A stretch of 64,000 nt of DNA from assembly GCF_000179595.2 (NCBI RefSeq), contig NZ_JH556653.1, positions 1,096,237 to 1,160,236 on the forward strand, given 5' to 3'. This DNA comes from Acetivibrio cellulolyticus CD2 (GTDB taxonomy: Bacteria; Bacillota; Clostridia; Acetivibrionales; Acetivibrionaceae). Below are positions 19,130 to 28,042 of the stretch, piece by piece. Both the position numbers and the translations under genes were made by a program. Each line of letters starts with the position of its first letter. Within the stretch, counting starts at the first letter, position 1. The notes beneath the pieces are model-generated. The model was given only the letters and a program-made list of their open reading frames with translations. It searched no databases and was not told where the DNA came from.

Positions 19130-19174
19130 GCAGCAAATAAGAATATAAAACCGGCATAGTCTCTTAATATTAAG

Positions 19175-19216
19175 CTAGCTGCACAGTCTTCTGACTGATG
19201 CAGCTAGTGCTTTTTT
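19175..19216 (+). terminator. Intrinsic terminator of the macroglobulin-dockerin gene
   Basis: CTAGCTGCA pairs with TGCAGCTAG, and CAGTC with GACTG inside it, giving a long stem with a one-base bulge, followed by TGCTTTTTT. It lies 46 bases after the stop codon. Confidence 0.9.
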
Positions 19217-19242
19217 ACATTACTAATTTCCAAGCTTTCATA

Positions 19243-19284
19243 AAAAAATGACCCGCTACACTTTACACAAGGTAACGGGTCATT
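19243..19284 (-). terminator. Intrinsic terminator of the small dockerin gene
   Basis: On the minus strand AATGACCCGTTAC pairs with GTAGCGGGTCATT (one G-T wobble) and a run of seven T follows. It is about 37 bases beyond the stop of the dockerin gene at 19321. Confidence 0.88.
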
Positions 19285-19320
19285 ATTATATTTGGCAGAT
19301 ATTTATACCTCAAGTTTTTG

Positions 19321-20058
19321 TTATATGCACAAAATCCATTTTCTAAACAACGCAAGGTCAAATACATTAATTACACCATCGTTATTTAAGTCTGCTACTT
19401 CAAGTGGACATGGCAGTAGAATCATTCCTAAAAGATATTTTCTTAAATATGCAAAATCAATCGAATTAACTACTCCATCCCCATTCAAGTCCCCCTTAAG
19501 AATTTCAGGAGGCGGCGCTGTAGGAATTAGGTTTTCGTCGTATATCTTTACCCAATCAACATCAACCTCTGTAGAACTTCTATATTCAACTCCTTCCAAT
19601 ACTACATAGATATCACTTGTACCCGATTCTTTTATAGGAATTGTGTATTCACCTGTTTCATTATCTGCCTTAACGTCTATAGTACCCAGCAAATTACCAT
19701 CTTCACTATCAGAACGTACAGAAAGCTCGACTTCATCAACATTCATCCTATTAATCTTAATTGTAAGTTGATCAGGTCCTAAATGTCCGCATCCAAAATT
19801 TACATCTTCAACTCTAAGGCAGGTATTGAACAATGGAAGAATATAACCTTCTGGCCAATTAACATACCCAAGTCGCCCTCCAGTAACCCAAACTGGCTTA
19901 CCAGGTGCACACGGTGTAGCTGTTGGTCTAACAGCTCCAGTAGCAGCAGGACTACTTACTCCTTCATTTTCGGCTAAAACCCCTACCGCCTGTGAAACAA
20001 ACGTTGTGGTTAATACAACTACAAGGCATAAAACAGATATTTTCTTTCTAAACAACAT
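19321..20058 (-). CDS. Small dockerin protein with CBM6-like beta domain
   Basis: A 245-residue secreted cellulosome component without an evident catalytic domain. The signal peptide (ISVLCLVVVLTTTFVSQAVG) is followed by a Ser/Pro/Thr-rich linker. Residues about 85-178 resemble the C-terminal part of a CBM6-type jelly roll (GNLLGTIDVKADNETGEYTI; SDIYVVLEGVEYRSSTEVDV; DWVKIY). After a Pro-rich linker, residues about 188-245 are a type I dockerin: GDLNGDGVVNSIDFAYLRKY and ADLNNDGVINVFDLALFRKW. Positions 10-11 are Ser-Ile in repeat 1 but Val-Phe in repeat 2, so the two halves may not bind a cohesin equally. AGGGGGGA precedes the ATG. The carbohydrate bound, if any, is unknown, and the CBM assignment is tentative because the domain is short. 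Confidence 0.8.
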   Translation of the reverse strand: MLFRKKISVLCLVVVLTTTFVSQAVGVLAENEGVSSPAATGAVRPTATPCAPGKPVWVTGGRLGYVNWPEGYILPLFNTCLRVEDVNFGCGHLGPDQLTIKINRMNVDEVELSVRSDSEDGNLLGTIDVKADNETGEYTIPIKESGTSDIYVVLEGVEYRSSTEVDVDWVKIYDENLIPTAPPPEILKGDLNGDGVVNSIDFAYLRKYLLGMILLPCPLEVADLNNDGVINVFDLALFRKWILCI

Positions 20059-20308
20059 TATAATCCCCCCTAAGAAATATGTATTTATTATGTTATATAA
20101 ATATCGTATTTTTATAGGATTTTAAGGGGGCTAAAAATGTAAACTTTTTAGTTAACTTCCTTTAACTTTATAATAATCCTAAACTGTTTTTGTGAGGAAT
20201 AAAATACATTAAATATTACCTTTACCACTCTTTTCATAAAGTTTGCTTTTTTCAAATATCTAACGATATACTCGTTTTCCATATTTTATTCGAAATGTCG
20301 CATGCCCT

Positions 20309-22978
20309 TTAGTTCTCTATTGTACCGTTCAGGTCATCATACATTGAACCATTTACAGTCACTTGTACTTTATCCAATGAGTATACACCTTTTAAAGTTC
20401 CAAGCTTCTTATATTCATTACCAATACCAGATAATTCAATATCATCTATCCACGCCATAACTGTATACTTTCCATCTGACATGTTTATATTAGTATACAC
20501 CTTTCTGTTTTCCGGGTTAATTTGAATCGTGACTGCCGTCTTTTCGGTTATCCTGTATATGTGTTGTCCATCCTTTAAGTATTCCCTGTATTTATAAATA
20601 TCCTTGCTGCCAATTGTCCCAGACTCCTCATATCCTTCAAGTATTGCTTTCAGATATTCGTGAGTGTACCCATTGCTTTGCTGGGAATGTTTCAGTTCCT
20701 CCACCTTTTTGCTATATCGTGCTTCATTATCGTTCCTATCCAGTACATTAAGCAATACTAAACCATCAACTCCAGTCGGGTCTTGGGCTGTCAGTGCTGC
20801 TGGACGTCTGTTGTAACTACTTCCGCTTTTTGACAATAATTCATTTTGAAGATTTACCGGTTCTTTTCGGCTGTTTATATACATCAAATCAGACTCATAG
20901 CGGAAGGAGTTAATTACCGCATTTACAAGATCTCTATGATCTTTGGTATCAGCTTCGGTAGTTTTGTATGTAACCGTTTCGACCGTGAATGTATATGTTC
21001 CCGTTGGATTGAAGTAATACCCTGATCTAATCGGATAGTCGACCTTTTTAAATTCTATATCTGTGGCAAATACAGCTTTGTCATATTTACTAACCTCGTA
21101 AATTTGTGCCCTGGCTGCTTCTCTGGCTTGTTTGTATTCTTCTGCCATGCTGTTGTCTTTTTTATAAGTTCCGCTGACATCTTTTCCAATTGACCAGTTG
21201 AGAACTGCACTATTTTGCTGTGTAAAAGTTCTCTGATGTTGTCCCGGTACGGGCGTCCATCCATACAAAGAATTGTCTTCATTCTGGTGACACATCCAAC
21301 GTATTACATTGAATTTATATGGTTCACTTGCCCAGAACAAATTTTTCTGTAGGTAATTTGATGTATTATAGTCAATCTTATTTTGAAAGGTCTTTGCTGT
21401 TATCATGGGTTTGCCATTGTAGATATGAGTTGTAATGATTCTTGTATCAGTACCTGAGTTAAATTGGGCAGAAGTTCTACCTGTGTGACCACTGCAATAA
21501 GTACTTCCATCAGCATTTGTCTGACAGCCGTTGCAGCTATATTTGTAATTTCCATACGCATCACCGCTAAAGGATATTTTTCCGCTTATCGTCTTTGAGT
21601 CCGGCCCTTTCAGATATTTACCCTCTATTGGATTGTCATAAAGTCCGGTAGTTGTATCATATGTAGCATCTTTCCTGTAAATTGTTGAACTTATTTGAGG
21701 ATGTTTAATTATCGTACCTGCCGGTTCATCCACTTCTATTTCTTCGCCTGCGTATCCGTGGAACAATTTAGGTGTCTCATTATCTACAATCAATTTACCC
21801 CATGCTTTTCCTGTCATACTTCCTTTTGGAGCAGCCAATTTCGCTGTAATATCTTTACCATTAGCCAGAGGAAATGCAACCTTTTTACTTATAACATTAT
21901 AGTCAAGGTCGAATTTTCCTGTTGTGTTTATCGGTATCACAGGTGTTATAACTGCATTAAGGCTATTATTGTCAAGGACAGTTTCTGCCGGATTCAGTCC
22001 GTCTTTATTTATCTCAAACTTTATGTTCACATCGCTTTCCGGCATTGCAAATGCTGCATATAACACTTTTTCTGAATTAGTTGGCAGGTCTAGATTCTCT
22101 GTATCCTTTTCGGAATAACCAGCATATGTTACTGAAGTTATTGGTTTATTTGTGGTTTTGTCTGTAATTTCCCACTTAAATAATGGTGCATTGCCATTAG
22201 TTTTTGAAAGATCTCTATTTATAGTTGATTTAACTACAATACCTATTAATACAGTATCTCCAGCGATAGCACTTGATGGAATTTCTTCAAATTGCGCATT
22301 AATATCACCTTTTAGGCCATCCGGCGACAAAGGTACTGTTAAATAATTGACCTGATTGCCCGATGGATTGTGAAACATAATTCCACAGCCCCAACTTACA
22401 CTTGTAGGGGGCTGATATATATGAACATATTTGTACCATTGCCTTTCATTTAATTTGTCATTAGGGAAGTCCATCAAGGATCCATCAGAATTCTTTCTCG
22501 AAATCAACTTTAGGCCTAATCTTATACTTTCCTCGTAAATTGGGTTGTTATCAAATGTATCTTCACCTTTGACTTCATTTCGGTTTTTGGTTAATGTATT
22601 ATATTTAGGATCTTCAATCCAATTTCTATCCCATAATCCCTTTATTGAAGTAATATCGTTTGGAAAAAGAAAATTTGTAAAAAGTGCACCCATCCTCGTA
22701 TATCCTAAGTAGCGATATCTGTTTTCTTTGAAATCTCCATTTGGTTGACCATATACGATATAATTTCTATTTCCTTTTAAATGCTCATTTTCTGATAAAG
22801 GTTTTCCATCAATGTTGGCTAATCTAAAATACTCATCAGATAAAATTCCCATATCTATAATTTCTTTATTAGCTAATTTAACAAGTTCTGTAGGTGCTAG
22901 GCCTTCATCAGCTGCTTTTATATTAAAATTTTGAGCTAACAATATAGATACAAAAATAAATATAAGAACTTTTTTCAT
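20309..22978 (-). CDS. Large secreted protein of unknown family with Cys cluster
   Basis: An 889-residue exported protein (signal peptide KKVLIFIFVSILLAQNFNIK, residues 2-21) that I cannot assign with confidence. Residues about 240-345 look like a CARDB-type beta domain (AIAGDTVLIGIVVKS, ending AETVLDNNSLNAVI). Residues about 480-500 hold a cysteine-histidine cluster, CNGCQTNADGSTYCSGH, with a further Cys-His pair at WMCHQNED that could bind metal or form disulfides. The C-terminal third is mixed alpha/beta. Its ATG overlaps the last A of the preceding stalk-protein stop codon (TAATG), so the two are translationally coupled and probably act together. It could be a DUF5704-type protein, but I cannot verify that. 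No terminator is obvious after it. Confidence 0.6.
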   Translation of the reverse strand: MKKVLIFIFVSILLAQNFNIKAADEGLAPTELVKLANKEIIDMGILSDEYFRLANIDGKPLSENEHLKGNRNYIVYGQPNGDFKENRYRYLGYTRMGALFTNFLFPNDITSIKGLWDRNWIEDPKYNTLTKNRNEVKGEDTFDNNPIYEESIRLGLKLISRKNSDGSLMDFPNDKLNERQWYKYVHIYQPPTSVSWGCGIMFHNPSGNQVNYLTVPLSPDGLKGDINAQFEEIPSSAIAGDTVLIGIVVKSTINRDLSKTNGNAPLFKWEITDKTTNKPITSVTYAGYSEKDTENLDLPTNSEKVLYAAFAMPESDVNIKFEINKDGLNPAETVLDNNSLNAVITPVIPINTTGKFDLDYNVISKKVAFPLANGKDITAKLAAPKGSMTGKAWGKLIVDNETPKLFHGYAGEEIEVDEPAGTIIKHPQISSTIYRKDATYDTTTGLYDNPIEGKYLKGPDSKTISGKISFSGDAYGNYKYSCNGCQTNADGSTYCSGHTGRTSAQFNSGTDTRIITTHIYNGKPMITAKTFQNKIDYNTSNYLQKNLFWASEPYKFNVIRWMCHQNEDNSLYGWTPVPGQHQRTFTQQNSAVLNWSIGKDVSGTYKKDNSMAEEYKQAREAARAQIYEVSKYDKAVFATDIEFKKVDYPIRSGYYFNPTGTYTFTVETVTYKTTEADTKDHRDLVNAVINSFRYESDLMYINSRKEPVNLQNELLSKSGSSYNRRPAALTAQDPTGVDGLVLLNVLDRNDNEARYSKKVEELKHSQQSNGYTHEYLKAILEGYEESGTIGSKDIYKYREYLKDGQHIYRITEKTAVTIQINPENRKVYTNINMSDGKYTVMAWIDDIELSGIGNEYKKLGTLKGVYSLDKVQVTVNGSMYDDLNGTIEN

Positions 22979-23742
22979 TAAAACACTACACCCTCTTTCC
23001 AGACTTTTAGCAATATGCTAAATCCAGCGGCCTCTGCAGTTACAGTCTTTTTACCCAAATTATACGTTTTAAGCGTTAATTCATCGTTGACTGTCTTCTT
23101 TTGTCTTAAATATTGAAAAACATCTTTTGCTATATCTTCCCCATATGCATCTGCAAACATCTTTTCTGCTGCATCATATCTTTCTTCCAGTATCTTAGAA
23201 TCTGAAGTAAATGTAATGGATATGCCATACTCTACATCTTGTCTATCAGTATCAACCTTTATCCACCCATAAACAGGATCCTTCGTTGCCTGCGGCGTAG
23301 GTACTACTCTCCCGTCAGTATAAATATACACTGTTTTAATAACATTGTCCCAGGTTACTGTCGCACCAAAAGCTTCTGCCACGTATCTTGCGGGTACGAA
23401 CGTTCTATTCTCTACAAGAAGTGCGGCAGTATCCATTTGCAGCTTCCTTCCATCAAGTTCATATTCTTTCTTGCCTATGTACAGCACAAGCTTTTTACTA
23501 TCCATAACAAAAGTCGCTTTCTTTGAAGCAGCATCCCAGGTTACTGATGCGCCTAGTGCCTCACCTATAAACCTTGCCGGTGTTTGAGTTCTTCCGTTTG
23601 AATCTATAAAAGGCTGCGCATCAGGAAAGCTAAGTTTATTACCATCTACCACTACACGAAGGGGTAGCTCCAATGATACTGCAAATGTTGCCATTATTGA
23701 CAGACATAAAATAATCGTTAGAATAAATGCTATTTTCTTCAT
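22978..23742 (-). CDS. Secreted protein with copper amine oxidase N-terminal (stalk) domains
   Basis: A 254-residue exported protein. After a signal peptide (LTIILCLSIMATFAVSLEL) come two stalk-type copper amine oxidase N-terminal repeats: QTPARFIGEALGASVTWDAA (about residues 52-71) and FVPARYVAEAFGATVTWDN (about 113-131), each with the usual beta-rich flanks. The C-terminal part (about 155-254) has no family I recognise. Such repeats in clostridia are surface or matrix modules; they are not amine oxidases. GGGAGGATT precedes the ATG. The stop codon shares one base with the start of the downstream 889-residue gene, which makes the two a coupled pair. Confidence 0.8.
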   Translation of the reverse strand: MKKIAFILTIILCLSIMATFAVSLELPLRVVVDGNKLSFPDAQPFIDSNGRTQTPARFIGEALGASVTWDAASKKATFVMDSKKLVLYIGKKEYELDGRKLQMDTAALLVENRTFVPARYVAEAFGATVTWDNVIKTVYIYTDGRVVPTPQATKDPVYGWIKVDTDRQDVEYGISITFTSDSKILEERYDAAEKMFADAYGEDIAKDVFQYLRQKKTVNDELTLKTYNLGKKTVTAEAAGFSILLKVWKEGVVF

Positions 23743-24447
23743 AATAAAATCCTCCCTGGTTTTTAATCTAAATTTCTAAGAAAATCAATTTTCCTGCCAA
23801 TTGCTACTACTTGATATGCTTTTATATTAATGAAATGTTTATAATAGTTACTAGTAAAAAAACACAAAACAATACCCTACGTTCACCATCTTACCATATA
23901 TTACTACGTACTTAAATATCGACATAATCTTTCTATAATATAATTGGAAATTCGAAAAATCTATTATGACCTACAATGACCTAATAAGTGCCTCTTTGCA
24001 AAGGTCCCATCGTAAAAACAGTCAAGTTCTTTTAATTAATTTAACAATTATCAAAACATTGTTGCAAATTTTAAAGGATTTTACTTTTTATTGTAGAATA
24101 TATCTCAAAAGTGTTCTGTAAACAAATATATTTGTAAAACAAAGTCATATTTTTAATTCCAGAGTATTGTTAACAAAAAAATAAAATGGCAAAACAATAA
24201 TTACATTCTAGGAAATATTCGAGAAATAAAACTTGATTTTATTGATATTTATTGAATTTAAATTTGGATATTAAGTAGCACATATAATCCTTCTAAATGT
24301 TATTCTTATACAGTTTCTAGCACATTATTGAAGTTCACTAAAACTACTGTTAATATTATGAATATTTTATACGATAATTACTATAAATTATCTTGAATAT
24401 AGTAATACAAATACAGTACAATATCAACAAGAAGAGGGGGAATTATA
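23743..24447. other. 705-base divergent intergenic region, no gene recognised
   Basis: The stretch is very AT-rich and holds stop codons in all frames I followed. A short near-palindrome, CCTCTTTGCAAAGG, lies near 23991-24004. I see no tRNA, riboswitch consensus or insertion-sequence end. It must hold promoters for the stalk-protein pair (minus) and the 99-residue gene (plus), but none stands out. Confidence 0.3.
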
Positions 24448-24747
24448 ATGTTCAAAAGAAAAAGCAAGAAACGCCCATATAAAGTACAGATAGTTCCAGG
24501 TGATACAATCTTTGCACCTGCAGCTAGAGATGTATATCGAAAAGCAACAGTTATAGATTCACAGATGAAAAATGGCAATCAAGTTTTCAGAATCGAATTT
24601 GAATCTACGGGGACAACACACTTTGTTTCAGCGGAATTATGTTATAGAGTTCTTAACGGAATAATTGTTCCGTTAGAAAAACCCACCAGCAAAAAGCAGG
24701 AGTTTTGTATTTGGCTGGTTAGAAAGTTTGGATTGATTGAGGTATAA
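24448..24747 (+). CDS. Conserved-looking small basic protein, unknown
   Basis: A 99-residue cytoplasmic protein with a basic start (MFKRKSKKRPYKVQIVPGD). The middle alternates as an SH3/Tudor-like small barrel would (DTIFAPAARDVYRKATVIDS, then QVFRIEFES and THFVSAELCYRVL). No signal peptide or membrane helix is seen. A strong ribosome site (AGAGGGGG) lies 7 bases before the ATG and a strong terminator follows, which supports a real single-gene unit. I do not recognise the family. Confidence 0.6.
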   Translation: MFKRKSKKRPYKVQIVPGDTIFAPAARDVYRKATVIDSQMKNGNQVFRIEFESTGTTHFVSAELCYRVLNGIIVPLEKPTSKKQEFCIWLVRKFGLIEV

Positions 24748-24810
24748 TAGTCAGCCATTATCAACCAATTTGGGGCATTTAAAGCCTCTTAATTTTTGAC
24801 TAAATTTAAA

Positions 24811-24855
24811 TAAAAAAAGGCACATCTCCAAATTCCCGGATGTGCCTTTTTATTT
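24811..24855. terminator. Bidirectional terminator between convergent genes
   Basis: AAAAAGGCACATC and GATGTGCCTTTTT form a perfect stem with A-run and T-run on the two flanks, so it can end transcription from both the 99-residue gene and cellodextrin phosphorylase, whose stop is 4 bases away. Confidence 0.92.
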
Positions 24856-24858
24856 AAA

Positions 24859-27828
24859 TTACGCAAATATTATTTCTACATTATGTTCCTTATTGTCACT
24901 GAATAGAGGAATAAGGTTACCATCGATACCTTTTCCGTCAACAGAAATCTTTGCATTTCCATCCGCACTGCGGTAGAATCCTTCAGGTTTCTTTATTGTA
25001 ATATTGTAAACTGCCTTACCTGTATTTATGCTGTAAGAAGTAGTCTTCTGTTCTTCTCTGATTACCGGGTCAAGTACCAAACCTTTTGTTGTGTATTCAA
25101 CTCCGAATGCACTCATTAATGTTAATGTGAGCCATGTTGAAGTTCCGCTCAACATAGGTCCGATGTTTTCTCCATTGTCACTGTTGTTGTACTGTGTACA
25201 GAACCTTGGATTTCCAGCCTTTTCAAATGGATTTACCATAGTTCTGAACGGTGCAACAAGGTCAATCATCCAGTATCCCATGTTTGCAAGTCTTGCAGCA
25301 AGTTCTTTGTTTTTAACTGTTTTAGCAGCCTTAAACATAGCGGCTGTAGCCATCATTGTAGCATGCTTGAATACTCCGCCGTTTTCTCTATCACCAGGGA
25401 AATAGTGTCCTGTAGCTGTATCATTTGCAACCTTGCCAAGGTCTGTAGGTGTAACAAGTTTGATACCGTAAGGAGTCTTAAGATACTTCTCTATTACATC
25501 AAGCATAATTGCCATCTGTTCTTCACTTGCACAATCACCAAGTACTGCCCAACTGAAGGAATTTAAGAAGTATGAACCATCAATTTCAGGATCTGCTGAT
25601 AAATTATCTCCCTTAGCTCCAAGGTAAGTAAATTTGCCATCCTTAAACTTGTTGAACAATACCCTTGCAAAGAAGTCTTCCTTCCATGCATATTCCTGTA
25701 TATTGTCAAATAACTTCTTGGACATATCTTCAAGCTGTGCCTTATACTGTGCATCACCTTTTTCGCTTGAAAGCTGTATCATTTCATCTATAGCAACCTT
25801 CAACAAGAAGGCATTCATAACACTTTCGGAATAATCGCTTTCGAAAGGATCGCCCATCTTGCCGCCTTTAGCGATCTGCTCTTTATAAAGCTTTTCCTTT
25901 GTGATTCCATCAATGAAATCGTTATCAAGCTTCAAGCAGTCATTCCAGTCAGCATTATCAAGAAGCGGCATTCCATGCTTTCCAACTGAAATCTGCGCTG
26001 AGTATCTTAAAAGTGCTTTAATAGTTTCATAAACAGGTCTCTTACTTACAGGCTTACTACCTGCTACTTCAACTTCTTCATCAAGGAATTTGATATCCCC
26101 TGTCAAGCTGATATAACGGTAAACTGCTTGAACAAACCAAAGAGCATCATCAGACCATTTGCCGGCTTCCTTACCTGTCCAGAAGAAGTTATGGTAAGCA
26201 TAACCGAATTCAAATATCATTGAGCACCATTCTTTGAGGAGTTGCTTTACAAAATCGCCTTCTCCCATACTCGCAAAATAGTACATAGAAGCATATATAT
26301 CCTGTATTTCTCTAAAACCTAATTCCCTGTATCCTTTCTGAGTCTGACAGAAAGATCTTGATACAAATGTCTGATAAAGAACCTGAAAAGGAAGGTTTTT
26401 ATTGAAATATGTATTGAACTCTTCATCTTCAGTCTTAAGCTGCATAAAGCTTGAGTACTTTTCTGAGAACTTGATAACCTGTTCAAGTGCCTTTTCAACT
26501 TCTCCAGCTTTTGAGAACTTATCAACAAGATTTGAAACTTCTTTCTTAAATACTTCTTCATTAAATGAAGGGTTAACCTTATTTGAGGAAAGGCCTGTGA
26601 AATTGTCAAATACAACAGTCTTGTTTGCACCAATCTTAGCCTCAGCCCCTAATGCAAAGAAACCAGGTCCTTTACGGTAGAAGTAGTTGCTAAGCTTGCT
26701 GATATTTTCAGGATTTTCCAAAGTACCATTTCCAACGAATTCATTGTAGTTTGCACAGAATTCCTTAGGGAACTCAACGCTGTCATCGCTTCTGACCATC
26801 ATCGTATGGAATCTCATATCTTCTCTCCAAGGTTCCGGATAATAGTCTGGAGTAATAGCAATTATTGAACCGTCATCATTTCTTAATATGGATGATTGCA
26901 TGATAACGTTTGTATAAAGTACGTCCTCAAATATAGCGTGTGTTGCAGGAGTTCCAAACATACCTGTATATATGAGTTTGATATTTCTTTCTTTGTCTGA
27001 AAGATTCTTAACTTCAATCTTCTGCACTTCTGTTGCCAAAGGAAGCCCTTCCATCTGAGGAAGTATGAATATAGTCCTCTTTATGGAGAGTCCACATTTT
27101 GTCTTGTACTCAATAACTGTATTATTCTGCGAATGAGTACATATAGCAGATTCAATATTGCTGTCATTAGGATCAGCTGAATAGAAAATCTTTTTAAAGC
27201 CTTCAACGAGATAGAACTGACGGTTTGCAGGGAAACCTCCCTCTTCCTGTCTCATATCCCAACGTGTAGCAAGTACCTGAGTTGCAGCATGAGACCTGAA
27301 TGCACCTCTACCAAGTCTGTCAACAACACTCTTTGGAGTTGTTTGAAGAGCATGGTCATAACCTGTTCTATTTCCCATAAGAAGGTTTACATAGAAGTGA
27401 GGTCCTGGAGCTGGAGTGCGCAAATCTATAACATGCTCACCATCTTTATTTAATTGACCTGCCCAGGCATTTACATTAGAAAGTACAGCTTCAATTCCTG
27501 CTTTGATATTGCCTGGAACTTCTACCTTCTCAGCTTCTCCATTGTTACTCTTATACACATTAACACTGCCGTTACCTCCATGCTCGATCATTATGGACGC
27601 ACCGCCGGAAACCTGTGTAAGTAGGTATTCAGATACATCTCTGTTCTTTAAAAGTTGTAATACAGCAGGCACTTTAAAAGGTAGCCCTGATACTCCTATC
27701 ACGCTCTTAAAAGTTGTATCTGCAAACATTGCATCTACTTTTACATTTTCATTTAAGCTCTTAAAGCTATTTCTTAAAACTGACTCGGGAGTCAACTTAA
27801 CTTCCCTTGCAACTAATTTTTCAAACAT
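24859..27828 (-). CDS. cdp: Cellodextrin phosphorylase (GH94)
   Basis: A 989-residue cytoplasmic GH94 enzyme that cleaves cellodextrins (cellotriose and longer) with inorganic phosphate, giving alpha-glucose 1-phosphate and a shortened chain; this saves ATP for a cell importing cellodextrins. It matches the clostridial cellodextrin phosphorylase along its length, for example APGPHFYVNLLMGNRTG, TTPKSVVDRLGRGAFRSHAA, VLATRWDMRQEEGGFPANRQ and LSADPEIDGSYFLNSFSWAV. The catalytic acid motif DNADWNDCLKLD places the proton donor at D630. No signal peptide. AAGGAGG lies 7 bases before the ATG. It is the last gene after lacI and cellobiose phosphorylase, separated from the latter by 214 bases with two stem-loops. 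Confidence 0.95.
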   Translation of the reverse strand: MFEKLVAREVKLTPESVLRNSFKSLNENVKVDAMFADTTFKSVIGVSGLPFKVPAVLQLLKNRDVSEYLLTQVSGGASIMIEHGGNGSVNVYKSNNGEAEKVEVPGNIKAGIEAVLSNVNAWAGQLNKDGEHVIDLRTPAPGPHFYVNLLMGNRTGYDHALQTTPKSVVDRLGRGAFRSHAATQVLATRWDMRQEEGGFPANRQFYLVEGFKKIFYSADPNDSNIESAICTHSQNNTVIEYKTKCGLSIKRTIFILPQMEGLPLATEVQKIEVKNLSDKERNIKLIYTGMFGTPATHAIFEDVLYTNVIMQSSILRNDDGSIIAITPDYYPEPWREDMRFHTMMVRSDDSVEFPKEFCANYNEFVGNGTLENPENISKLSNYFYRKGPGFFALGAEAKIGANKTVVFDNFTGLSSNKVNPSFNEEVFKKEVSNLVDKFSKAGEVEKALEQVIKFSEKYSSFMQLKTEDEEFNTYFNKNLPFQVLYQTFVSRSFCQTQKGYRELGFREIQDIYASMYYFASMGEGDFVKQLLKEWCSMIFEFGYAYHNFFWTGKEAGKWSDDALWFVQAVYRYISLTGDIKFLDEEVEVAGSKPVSKRPVYETIKALLRYSAQISVGKHGMPLLDNADWNDCLKLDNDFIDGITKEKLYKEQIAKGGKMGDPFESDYSESVMNAFLLKVAIDEMIQLSSEKGDAQYKAQLEDMSKKLFDNIQEYAWKEDFFARVLFNKFKDGKFTYLGAKGDNLSADPEIDGSYFLNSFSWAVLGDCASEEQMAIMLDVIEKYLKTPYGIKLVTPTDLGKVANDTATGHYFPGDRENGGVFKHATMMATAAMFKAAKTVKNKELAARLANMGYWMIDLVAPFRTMVNPFEKAGNPRFCTQYNNSDNGENIGPMLSGTSTWLTLTLMSAFGVEYTTKGLVLDPVIREEQKTTSYSINTGKAVYNITIKKPEGFYRSADGNAKISVDGKGIDGNLIPLFSDNKEHNVEIIFA

Positions 27829-27905
27829 GTTAAACCTCCTTAATCTTACCTATATAAATTAAATATTCTTTGAATGTTCTAAGCCACAAGTGCCAAAAAT
27901 GCCAT

Positions 27906-27946
27906 GTGCCTTGCAAAAGAATAATTCCTTAGAGTATGCAAGGCAC
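27906..27946 (-). repeat. Stem-loop 1 between cellobiose and cellodextrin phosphorylase genes
   Basis: GTGCCTTGCA (27906-27915) and TGCAAGGCAC (27937-27946) are perfect inverted repeats with a 21-base loop. In the transcript it lies about 75 bases before the cdp start. No T-run follows, so it is not a usual terminator. It may act in mRNA processing, stability or partial attenuation. Confidence 0.65.
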
Positions 27947-27956
27947 AAACAGCGGA

Positions 27957-28008
27957 AGTGCATTTTTAGCATTATGAATAATTAGAATCTGTAATGCTAA
28001 AAAGCACT
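27957..28008 (-). repeat. Stem-loop 2 between cellobiose and cellodextrin phosphorylase genes
   Basis: AGTGCATTTTTAGCATTA (27957-27974) and TAATGCTAAAAAGCACT (27992-28008) pair over 17 bp with one bulged base; flanking GCGG and CCGC can extend it. It begins about 35 bases after the cellobiose phosphorylase stop. No T-run follows on the minus strand. Confidence 0.7.
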
Positions 28009-28042
28009 AGACCGCGAAGCATCAGACACTTCTATATGTTTT

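Noticed and set aside
27906-28008. Stem-loops between the phosphorylase genes as intrinsic terminators
   Set aside because: Neither is followed by a T-run on the minus strand, and the downstream gene has no evident promoter of its own.
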